Source of the DNA: an uncultured Lachnoanaerobaculum sp.
GTDB taxonomy: Bacteria; Bacillota; Clostridia; Lachnospirales; Lachnospiraceae
NCBI GenBank assembly: GCA_937925515.1
Contig: CALALP010000062.1
Location: 1 to 13,894, forward strand
Reading direction: 5' to 3'
Length of the DNA: 13,894 bases
Of this stretch, positions 1-5,586 are shown in pieces. Within the stretch, counting starts at the first letter, position 1. Every line of letters starts with the position of its first letter. The translations under genes and the position numbers were made by a program. Below the pieces are notes generated by a model. It worked only from the letters and a program-made list of their open reading frames with translations, did no database searches and had not been told where the DNA came from.

Positions 1-10
1 TTCATTATTA

Positions 11-47
11 TGTGGGATTTGTCCCCCTACGGGGGACAAATCCCACA
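11..47. terminator. Perfect 17-bp hairpin upstream of the permease genes
   Basis: Bases 11-27 (TGTGGGATTTGTCCCCC) are perfectly complementary to 31-47, with a three-base loop TAC. No uninterrupted T-run follows on either side (the right flank is CATATAGATATTTT), so a classical intrinsic terminator is not certain. It most likely sits just after an upstream gene, perhaps the solute-binding protein of the same ABC operon. There it could end transcription, attenuate it, or protect an upstream mRNA 3' end. The symmetry is seen directly; the role is inferred. Confidence 0.6.
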
Positions 48-49
48 CA

Positions 50-124
50 TATAGATATTTTGCAACAGCCACAACTAAGTAATTCGGAGCTGATACAAAA
101 CTTATATAGATACTTTGCAACAGC
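50..124. repeat. Pair of 20-base direct repeats, second copy in an imperfect inverted repeat
   Basis: TATAGATATTTTGCAACAGC at 50-69 recurs at 105-124 with one change (T to C at the ninth base), 55 bases apart. Sequence after each copy is also loosely similar, suggesting a local tandem duplication. The second copy ends inside an inverted repeat: GGAGCTG at 86-92 against CAGCTCC at 121-127, with part of the interior (ACAAA/TTTGC) also able to pair with mismatches. This could be a regulator-binding region for the sugar operon or simply a duplicated intergenic piece. No repressor is known from the window. Confidence 0.5.
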
Positions 125-152
125 TCCTAACTAATAGTAATAAAGGAGTTTT

Positions 153-1055
153 ATGAATACTATAAAAAAAGATTGGAAAAGAAATCGTGCATTATATATC
201 ATGATTATTCCTGTTTTACTGTTTTATATCCTATTTCATTATAAGCCTATGTATGGAGCAATTATAGCCTTTATGGACTACAACCCAAGACTTGGAATCA
301 AAGGAAGTGATTGGGTTGGCTTTGAACATTTCATTCGCTTTTTTCAAAGCCCATACTTTTTCAGAGTATTAAAAAATACTGTTCTTTTAAGTGTATACGG
401 CATTATTTGGGGCTTTCCTGCTCCTATTATATTGGCACTTTTACTAAATGAAGTAAGGCAGATGAAATTTAAGAAAACAGTACAAACTATTACATATCTA
501 CCACATTTTATTTCATTAGTAGTAGTTACAGGAATTATAAAAGATTTTACACAAAGTACAGGTTTTATAAATGATATTATAGTCTTATTTGGTGGAGAAA
601 GGACTTCATTAATTCAAAATCCTGCACTATATCGTACTATTTACATAGTTTCAGATATATGGCAAGAAATAGGTTGGGGTTCTATTATATATTTGTCTGC
701 ACTTTCAGGCATTGACCAACAACTTTATGAGGCTGCCTCAATAGACGGAGCAGATCGCTTTAAAAAACTTATTAATGTTACAATTCCTAGTATAATGCCT
801 ACAATAGTAATTATGTTAATACTTAGATTAGGACAAATCTTAGGTTCAAGTTATGAAAAAACTATATTACTATACAATGAGGCAACCTACGAAACAGCTG
901 ATGTTATAGCATCTTATATTTATAGAGTCGGTATTCTTGAAAGAAACTGGAGTTACTCAACAGCGATAGGACTTTTTAACTCAGCAGTAAATCTGATATT
1001 TATTCTTGCTGCAAATAAAATAAGTAAAAAATTCAATGATACAAGTCTATGGTAA
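153..1055 (+). CDS. CUT1-type ABC sugar transporter permease, LplB-like
   Basis: This 300-residue membrane protein is one of two permeases of an ABC importer for oligosaccharides. About six hydrophobic segments are visible, beginning at residues 14-30 after a basic N-terminus (KKDWKRNR). The permease signature EAASIDGA at residues 193-200, followed by the INVTIPSIMPT helix, is the EAA loop that contacts the ATPase. Length and the PMYG segment near residue 32 fit the LplB-like subgroup of polysaccharide and acidic-oligosaccharide importers. An AAAGGAG ribosome binding site at 142-148 supports the start. The stop codon overlaps the ribosome binding site of the next permease, so the two are surely co-translated. 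Substrate is inferred from the downstream GH88 gene to be an unsaturated uronyl disaccharide. The family call is firm, the substrate is not. Confidence 0.93.
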   Translation: MNTIKKDWKRNRALYIMIIPVLLFYILFHYKPMYGAIIAFMDYNPRLGIKGSDWVGFEHFIRFFQSPYFFRVLKNTVLLSVYGIIWGFPAPIILALLLNEVRQMKFKKTVQTITYLPHFISLVVVTGIIKDFTQSTGFINDIIVLFGGERTSLIQNPALYRTIYIVSDIWQEIGWGSIIYLSALSGIDQQLYEAASIDGADRFKKLINVTIPSIMPTIVIMLILRLGQILGSSYEKTILLYNEATYETADVIASYIYRVGILERNWSYSTAIGLFNSAVNLIFILAANKISKKFNDTSLW

Positions 1056-1064
1056 GGAGGGGCT

Positions 1065-1928
1065 ATGAAATCTAAAATATTTAATATTGTAAATGTTATA
1101 ATCTTAACTTTATTATCTTTAGTTTGCCTATATCCTATTTGGTATGTTTTAGTCGCCTCATTATCAAACAGTAATCTTATTATGCAACATACAGGGGTTT
1201 TACTTACTCCTTTAAAATTTACTTTTGGTTCTTACATTGCTGTATTTAAAAATAAAATGATTTTAAGTGGATACTTAAATACTCTCAAAATATTAACTAT
1301 AAGTTTAACTTTACAAATTATAATGACCTCTATCGGTGCATACTTTTTCTCGAGAAAAAATGTTTTATGGAAAAAGCCCCTTATGATTTTTGTTACAATT
1401 ACAATGTTTATAAGTGGTGGAATGATTCCATTTTATCAAAATCTAAGAGATTTACATTTACTTGATACACATTGGGGACTTATTTTTCCTTTCATGATAA
1501 GTACTTACAATATGATTATTTTAAAAACCTCTTTTGAAAGTATACCTGAGTCCCTTTGCGAGGCTGCAAGAATAGACGGAGCAGGACATTTTAAAATACT
1601 ATTTTCCATTGTACTTCCACTTTCAAAGCCTATAATTGCAGTAATGCTCTTATACTATGGTGTTGGCATTTGGAATGGTTGGTTTTGGGCATCTACTATA
1701 CTTTCAGACCGTTCAATGTATCCTTTACAAGTCATTTTAAGAGAAATACTTTTGACAAATGATACCTCAACCATGACACAGGGAGTTTCTTCAGGAGATT
1801 TAGAGGCAGTAGGTGCAACTATAAGATATGCTACAATAATTGTGGCAACATTACCTATATTATGCGTTTACCCGTTCTTGCAAAGATTCTTTACTAAAGG
1901 TATCATGGTAGGTGCAGTTAAAGAATAA
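1065..1928 (+). CDS. CUT1-type ABC sugar transporter permease, YtcP-like
   Basis: This 287-residue protein is the second permease of the importer and would form a heterodimer with the preceding gene product in the cytoplasmic membrane. It opens with a hydrophobic segment (residues 8-30, ending near CLYPIWYVL) and has about six membrane spans. The EAA loop is EAARIDGAG at 166-174, followed by SIVLPLSKPI. The C-terminus GIMVGAVKE is typical of the YtcP/LplC-like subgroup. The start is set by AAGGAGGGG, which begins inside the stop codon of the first permease, leaving nine bases between genes. The hydrolase gene starts 18 bases further on. No ATPase is encoded nearby. Such importers in Firmicutes usually borrow a shared MsmX-type ATPase encoded elsewhere, which is likely here too. 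Confidence 0.93.
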   Translation: MKSKIFNIVNVIILTLLSLVCLYPIWYVLVASLSNSNLIMQHTGVLLTPLKFTFGSYIAVFKNKMILSGYLNTLKILTISLTLQIIMTSIGAYFFSRKNVLWKKPLMIFVTITMFISGGMIPFYQNLRDLHLLDTHWGLIFPFMISTYNMIILKTSFESIPESLCEAARIDGAGHFKILFSIVLPLSKPIIAVMLLYYGVGIWNGWFWASTILSDRSMYPLQVILREILLTNDTSTMTQGVSSGDLEAVGATIRYATIIVATLPILCVYPFLQRFFTKGIMVGAVKE

Positions 1929-1946
1929 ATAAGTAAAGGAGAAAAT

Positions 1947-3065
1947 ATGACATTACTTGACAAAGCATCAAATCTTATAATTAGAAATACCAAATATTTT
2001 GGAAATGATTTTCCAACCCCTTACAGTACAAACGGTTACTATGGAATAAGTGAAAATAAGGACTGGACAACAGGCTTTTGGACAGGGCAACTTTGGCTTG
2101 CTTACGAACACACACATAATGAAAAACTAAAAGAAATCGCTGACTTACAAGTTGAAAGTTTCCTAGATAGAATTGAAAAAAAGATAGAAGTAAATCATCA
2201 TGATATGGGCTTTTTATATTCTCTTTCATGTGTTTCAGCCTATAAACTTACTAAAAATGAACATGCCAAAAAAGCTGCAATTATGGCAGCTGATAATCTT
2301 ATCTTACGCTTTCAGGAAAAGGGGCAATTTCTACAAGCTTGGGGCGAACTTGGTGCAAAAGATAATTATAGACTTATTATAGATTGTTTGTTAAATGTCC
2401 CTCTATTGTACTGGGCAAGTGAAGTAACAGGCGACGATAAATATGAAAATATAGGTAAAAGACATGTTACTACTGCAATGAAGTATATTATAAGAGATGA
2501 CCATTCAACTTATCATACATTTTTCTTTGATTCTGATACAGGACTTCCACAAAAAGGAGTTACTCATCAAGGTTACAAAGATGATTCTGCATGGGCAAGA
2601 GGTCAGGCTTGGGGTATTTATGGTTGTGCATTGAGCTATAAAAAACTAAAAGATAATTCCTATATTGAAATATTTGATAATCTTTTAGAATATTTCATTT
2701 CACATTTACCTAAGGACTTAGTTCCATATTGGGATCTTTTATTTACTGACGGAAGTGATGAACCTAGGGACTCTTCTGCTTTAGCTATTGCAATATGTGG
2801 TATATTTGAAATGTCTAAACTTGTACCTGAAAAATCTAAATATTATAAAGATTTAGCCGATAAGTTATTAAAAGCACTTGCTGATAAATGTATGGTAAAT
2901 GAAGACACCAAATCAAATGGACTTTTATTACATGGAACTTATTGCAAAAGTTCTCCATATAATACCTGCCCTAACTGGGGTGTAGATGAGTGTGTGATTT
3001 GGGGAGATTATTTCTTTATGGAGGCTCTTACAAGAGCCGAAAAAGATTGGGAATTATATTGGTAG
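1947..3065 (+). CDS. GH88 unsaturated glucuronyl hydrolase
   Basis: This 372-residue cytoplasmic enzyme (no signal peptide) belongs to glycoside hydrolase family 88, which removes the delta-4,5-unsaturated uronic acid left at the non-reducing end of disaccharides made by polysaccharide lyases. Visible family blocks: DWTTGFWTGQLWLAYEHT (39-56), HHDMGF (84-89), IIDCLLNVPLLYWAS (144-158), SAWARGQAWGIYG (214-226), DSSALAIAICG (275-285) and GDYFFMEALTR (353-363). D86 and D146 match the two catalytic aspartates known from Bacillus UGL (D88 and D149). Length is normal for the family. AAAGGAG before the ATG supports the start. With the two upstream permeases it forms an import-then-cleave operon. Glycosaminoglycan disaccharides are the likeliest substrate; gellan or xanthan fragments, or GH105-like rhamnogalacturonan products, are alternatives. 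Confidence 0.9.
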   Translation: MTLLDKASNLIIRNTKYFGNDFPTPYSTNGYYGISENKDWTTGFWTGQLWLAYEHTHNEKLKEIADLQVESFLDRIEKKIEVNHHDMGFLYSLSCVSAYKLTKNEHAKKAAIMAADNLILRFQEKGQFLQAWGELGAKDNYRLIIDCLLNVPLLYWASEVTGDDKYENIGKRHVTTAMKYIIRDDHSTYHTFFFDSDTGLPQKGVTHQGYKDDSAWARGQAWGIYGCALSYKKLKDNSYIEIFDNLLEYFISHLPKDLVPYWDLLFTDGSDEPRDSSALAIAICGIFEMSKLVPEKSKYYKDLADKLLKALADKCMVNEDTKSNGLLLHGTYCKSSPYNTCPNWGVDECVIWGDYFFMEALTRAEKDWELYW

Positions 3066-3069
3066 ACCC

Positions 3070-3098
3070 TTGACTAATCCCTAGTTTTGTATTACAAT
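3070..3098 (+). promoter_or_regulatory. Sigma-A promoter of the relBE-type operon
   Basis: TTGACT at 3070-3075 and TACAAT at 3093-3098 are separated by exactly 17 bases, close to the sigma-A consensus. Transcription would start near 3105, about 20 bases before the antitoxin ATG. The -10 box lies at the centre of the palindrome described separately, so a bound repressor would block RNA polymerase. The -35 box begins five bases after the hydrolase stop codon. Confidence 0.75.
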
Positions 3099-3115
3099 GT
3101 AATGCAAAACTAGGG
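3079..3115. promoter_or_regulatory. 37-bp near-perfect palindrome, probable antitoxin operator
   Basis: Arms CCCTAGTTTTG (3079-3089) and CAAAACTAGGG (3105-3115) continue inward to ATTACA (3091-3096) and TGTAAT (3098-3103), centred on base 3097. Of 18 base pairs only one (3090/3104, T opposite G) is mismatched. It spans the spacer and -10 box of the promoter and the first bases of the antitoxin ribosome binding site (AGGGAGG, 3112-3118). Ribbon-helix-helix antitoxins bind such symmetric sites as multiple dimers to autoregulate, so this is most likely the operator. In read-through RNA from the hydrolase gene it would fold into a hairpin, which may also help end that transcript. Confidence 0.75.
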
Positions 3116-3124
3116 AGGTTTAAT

Positions 3125-3343
3125 ATGACAATTTCTTTAAGATTAAATGATAAAGATACTACACTTTTTAAAGAATATGCAAAGATGAATGGAATTAGTA
3201 TTTCTGAACTTATAAGACGCTCTGTTTTTGAACACATTGAAAATGAATATGATTTAAAAGTTTATGAAAAAGCTATTGCAGAATACAGAAAAAATCCTGT
3301 AACTTATTCTCTTGATGAGGTAGAAAGGGAATTAGGTTTGTAA
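3125..3343 (+). CDS. RelB-like ribbon-helix-helix antitoxin
   Basis: This 72-residue protein starts with a short beta-strand-like segment (TISLRLND, residues 2-9). Two helices follow (TTLFKEYAKMNG and ISELIRRSVFEHIE), the layout of ribbon-helix-helix DNA-binding antitoxins of the RelB/DUF6290 type. The remaining acidic C-terminal part, ending near DEVERELGL, would wrap the toxin. The ribosome binding site AGGGAGG lies six bases before the ATG. It is followed after one base by the toxin gene, the usual antitoxin-first order. It probably represses its own promoter through the overlapping palindrome. Family assignment rests on pattern and context; the exact subfamily is uncertain. Confidence 0.85.
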   Translation: MTISLRLNDKDTTLFKEYAKMNGISISELIRRSVFEHIENEYDLKVYEKAIAEYRKNPVTYSLDEVERELGL

Positions 3344-3344
3344 A

Positions 3345-3620
3345 ATGAAATTTCATGTAGAAATTACTGAATATGCAAAAGAACAACTAAAAAAATTAGA
3401 TAAACATACCTCTGCTCTTATTGTAGGTTGGTTGAGAAAAAATCTTGAAAATTGTTCAAACCCTCGCCAACATGGTAAAGGACTTACAGCAAACAGGAGT
3501 GGACAATGGCGTTACAGAATAGGTAATTATCGAATAATTACTGAAATACAAGATGAAAAAGTAATAATATTAGTAATAAGTATTGGTCATCGTAGTGAAG
3601 TCTACAAACATTTGCATTAA
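3345..3620 (+). CDS. RelE/ParE-superfamily toxin
   Basis: This 91-residue basic protein has the RelE/ParE fold pattern. An N-terminal strand (FHVEITEYA) and a helical region with RKNLENCSNPRQHGKGL (31-47) lead to the beta-hairpin core GQWRYRIGNYRIITEI (53-68), and it ends with VISIGHRSEVYKHL (77-90). R56, R58, R63, R83 and Y87 sit where E. coli RelE carries its mRNA-cleaving basic residues and tyrosine, so ribosome-dependent mRNA cleavage is more likely than gyrase poisoning. Activity is nevertheless inferred. The start lies one base after the antitoxin stop and has only a weak ribosome binding site, suggesting translational coupling. The frame is intact with no sign of decay. No terminator with a T-run follows before the rpsB promoter. 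Confidence 0.88.
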   Translation: MKFHVEITEYAKEQLKKLDKHTSALIVGWLRKNLENCSNPRQHGKGLTANRSGQWRYRIGNYRIITEIQDEKVIILVISIGHRSEVYKHLH

Positions 3621-3661
3621 TACCTAAAATACCCTATATCTTTTTATTAAGGATTAGCCTC

Positions 3662-3690
3662 TTGCATTTCTATACTATTTATGCTAAAAT
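3662..3690 (+). promoter_or_regulatory. Sigma-A promoter of rpsB-tsf with extended -10
   Basis: TTGCAT at 3662-3667 and TAAAAT at 3685-3690 are 17 bases apart. TGC immediately precedes the -10 box, giving the extended TGn motif. The predicted start is near 3697, leaving a leader of about 90 bases before rpsB. A strong promoter fits the high demand for ribosomal proteins. Confidence 0.75.
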
Positions 3691-3696
3691 ATTTTG

Positions 3697-3786
3697 GCAA
3701 AAAGCACGTTCGGCTTATAAGGAGAGGTGCTAAAAGGTACTCCTTTTATTACCGAACGGAAGTATAAAACCAAAGGAGAAAATAAA
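3697..3786 (+). ncRNA. Structured rpsB leader, candidate S2 autoregulatory RNA with pseudoknot
   Basis: Stem P1 pairs CGTTCGG (3707-3713) with CCGAACG (3752-3758), seven perfect pairs. Nested stem P2 pairs AAGGAG (3719-3724) with CTCCTT (3740-3745) and can add two pairs past a mismatch. The P2 loop contains GTGCT (3727-3731), complementary to AGCAC (3703-3707) just 5' of P1, which would make a pseudoknot. The shared base 3707 can be used only once. An alternative hairpin AAAAGG/CCTTTT (3732-3737/3742-3747) competes with P2. Such folds are typical of leaders bound by their own ribosomal protein. The true ribosome binding site AAAGGAG (3772-3778) lies 14 bases downstream of P1. The pairing is seen in the sequence; binding of S2 is inferred. 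Confidence 0.6.
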
Positions 3787-4554
3787 ATGAGCGTTATTTC
3801 AATGAAACAATTACTCGAGGCAGGTGTGCATTTTGGACATCAAACTAGAAGGTGGAATCCTAAAATGGCACCATACATTTACACAGAAAGAAACGGAATA
3901 CATATCATTGACTTACAAAAGAGTGTAGGCATGGTTGATGCCGCATACAAAGCAATTAATGATATTGTAGCTGACGGAGGAACAATCCTCTTTGTTGGAA
4001 CTAAAAAGCAAGCTCAAGATTCTATAAAAGAAGAGGCTGAGCGTTGTGGAATGTTCTATGTAAATGAGAGATGGCTTGGAGGTATGCTTACAAACTTTAA
4101 GACTATTCAATCAAGAGTTAAAAGACTTCAAAAAATTGAAGAAATGAGTGAGGACGGAACATTTGATGTATTACCTAAGAAAGAAGTTCTTGCACTAAAG
4201 AAAGAATGGGATAAACTTGAGAAAAATCTTGGTGGAATTAAAAATATGAAGAGAATTCCTGATGCAATCTTTGTAGTAGACCCTAAGAAAGAAAAGATTT
4301 GCGTACAGGAGGCACATACACTTGGAATTACTCTTATAGGTATAGCTGATACAAATGCAGACCCTGAAGAACTTGATTACATTATTCCGGGAAATGATGA
4401 TGCTATAAGAGCAGTAAAACTCATTGTTTCAAGAATGGCTGATGCTGTAATTGAGGCAAATCAAGGCGATGCAGTGGACAATACATTAGATAATGATGAA
4501 GAAGTACCTGTTGAGGAAGTAATTATTGAAGAAACAGTTGTAGAAGAAGAATAA
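3787..4554 (+). CDS. rpsB: 30S ribosomal protein S2
   Basis: This 255-residue protein is ribosomal protein uS2 of the small subunit. The N-terminus MSVISMKQLLEAGVHFGHQ with RRWNPKM is the family hallmark. Other visible blocks are YIYTERNGIHIIDLQ, ILFVGTKKQAQ, RWLGGMLTNF and the DAIFVVDPKKE and GIADTNADPE regions. The C-terminus is an acidic tail rich in E, D and V, as in other Firmicutes S2 proteins. The ATG at 3787 is chosen over an in-frame GTG at 3727: AAAGGAG at 3772-3778 is well spaced, homology begins at this methionine, and the 20 upstream codons fall inside the structured leader. It is co-transcribed with tsf, 27 bases downstream, the nearly universal gene order. Confidence 0.98.
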   Translation: MSVISMKQLLEAGVHFGHQTRRWNPKMAPYIYTERNGIHIIDLQKSVGMVDAAYKAINDIVADGGTILFVGTKKQAQDSIKEEAERCGMFYVNERWLGGMLTNFKTIQSRVKRLQKIEEMSEDGTFDVLPKKEVLALKKEWDKLEKNLGGIKNMKRIPDAIFVVDPKKEKICVQEAHTLGITLIGIADTNADPEELDYIIPGNDDAIRAVKLIVSRMADAVIEANQGDAVDNTLDNDEEVPVEEVIIEETVVEEE

Positions 4555-4581
4555 TAATATTAGAAAGTGGGGAATCCTAAA

Positions 4582-5523
4582 ATGGCAGCAGTTACAGCAG
4601 CAATGGTAAAGGAACTTAGAGAAATGACAGGTGCAGGTATGATGGATTGCAAGAAAGCACTTGAGGCAAAAGAAGGCAACATGGACGATGCTATTGAGTA
4701 TCTTCGTGAAAAAGGCCTTGCAGGAGCACAGAAAAAGGCAGGACGTATTGCAGCAGAGGGTGTTGTAGAAACTCTTGTTAGCGAAGATAGAAAGAGGGCA
4801 GTAGTAGTTGAAGTAAATGCTGAAACTGACTTTGTTGCTAAGAATGATAAATTTAAGAGCTATGTAAAAGAAGTAGCTGCACAGGCGCTTGAAACAAATG
4901 CCGGTAGCATTGAGGAATTTTTAGAGGAAAAATGGAGTTTAGACAACTCTCTTACTGTTAAGGAAAAGCTTTCAAGCATGATTTCAATTATAGGTGAGAA
5001 CATGAACATTCGTCGTTTTAAACAATTAAATGAAGAAAATGGTGCTATTGTATCATATATTCATGCAGGTGGTAAGATTGGTGTTCTTGTAGATGTTGAA
5101 ACAGACGTTGTAAATGACAATGTTTTAGAAATGGCTAGAAACGTAGCTATGCAGGTTGCAGCATTAAATCCTCTTTATACTTCAGATTCAGAAGTTGATG
5201 CAAACTATATTGCTAAGGAAAAAGAAATTTTATTAGCACAAATTAAGAATGACCCTAAAGAGGCATCAAAGCCTGAGAAAGTTATTAATGGTATTATAAA
5301 CGGACGTATCAATAAGCAATTAAAGGAAATCTGCTTACTTGACCAAACTTATGTAAAGGCTGAGGACGGAAAGCAGTCAGTTGCTAATTATGTTGCAGAA
5401 GTTGCTAAGGCAAACTCAGCAAATATAAAAATCAAGACTTTTGTTCGTTTTGAAACAGGCGAGGGACTTGAAAAGAAAAATGAAGATTTTGCGGCAGAAG
5501 TTGCAAAACAAATGGGTAACTAA
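4582..5523 (+). CDS. tsf: Translation elongation factor Ts
   Basis: This 313-residue protein is the guanine nucleotide exchange factor that releases GDP from EF-Tu. The N-terminal UBA-like domain carries KELREMTGAGMMDCKKAL (10-27) and AIEYLREKGL (37-46). The EF-Tu-contacting motif TDFVAKND is at 82-89. The two subdomains of the core follow, with HAGGKIGVLVDV, then the C-terminal module ending in FAAEVAKQMGN. The ATG at 4582 is preferred to an in-frame GTG at 4567, because conserved sequence begins with MAAVTAAMVK and GGGG (4569-4572) gives a modest ribosome binding site. The length is normal. Unlike many Firmicutes clusters, it is followed not by pyrH and frr but by a hairpin and the convergent polC. 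Confidence 0.98.
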   Translation: MAAVTAAMVKELREMTGAGMMDCKKALEAKEGNMDDAIEYLREKGLAGAQKKAGRIAAEGVVETLVSEDRKRAVVVEVNAETDFVAKNDKFKSYVKEVAAQALETNAGSIEEFLEEKWSLDNSLTVKEKLSSMISIIGENMNIRRFKQLNEENGAIVSYIHAGGKIGVLVDVETDVVNDNVLEMARNVAMQVAALNPLYTSDSEVDANYIAKEKEILLAQIKNDPKEASKPEKVINGIINGRINKQLKEICLLDQTYVKAEDGKQSVANYVAEVAKANSANIKIKTFVRFETGEGLEKKNEDFAAEVAKQMGN

Positions 5524-5535
5524 TAAAGCATTAAT

Positions 5536-5570
5536 GGGGGTTTTACTCGCCGATGGCGAGTAAAACCCCC
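5536..5570. terminator. Perfect 16-bp hairpin between convergent tsf and polC
   Basis: GGGGGTTTTACTCGCC (5536-5551) pairs perfectly with 5555-5570 around a three-base loop GAT. It begins 13 bases after the tsf stop and ends 16 bases before the polC stop on the other strand. It is therefore placed as a shared, bidirectional terminator. The T-rich tail is short on the plus side (TGTTT) and broken on the minus side (ATTAATGCTTT). Its build resembles the hairpin at 11-47: long perfect stem, three-base loop, a run of five Gs and five Cs. Confidence 0.8.
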
Positions 5571-5586
5571 TGTTTAACAGTACTCC

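Noticed and set aside
50..124. Possible minimal CRISPR
   Set aside because: Only two repeat copies, a flanking partial duplication rather than unique spacers, and no cas genes.
60..143. Promoter candidates with TTGCAA boxes directly before the first permease
   Set aside because: No acceptable -10 box occurs at 16-18 bases from either TTGCAA, so I could not support a promoter here.
1981..3237. Small open frames within or overlapping the GH88 and antitoxin genes (both strands)
   Set aside because: They overlap strongly supported genes in other frames or on the opposite strand and show no motifs.
3727..3786. In-frame upstream GTG start adding 20 residues to ribosomal protein S2
   Set aside because: The region folds into the leader stems, the AAGGAG before the GTG is only two bases away, and S2 homology begins at the ATG at 3787 with its own well-spaced site.
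4567..4581. In-frame upstream GTG start for EF-Ts
   Set aside because: It adds five residues not typical of the family and would use up the likely ribosome binding GGGG.
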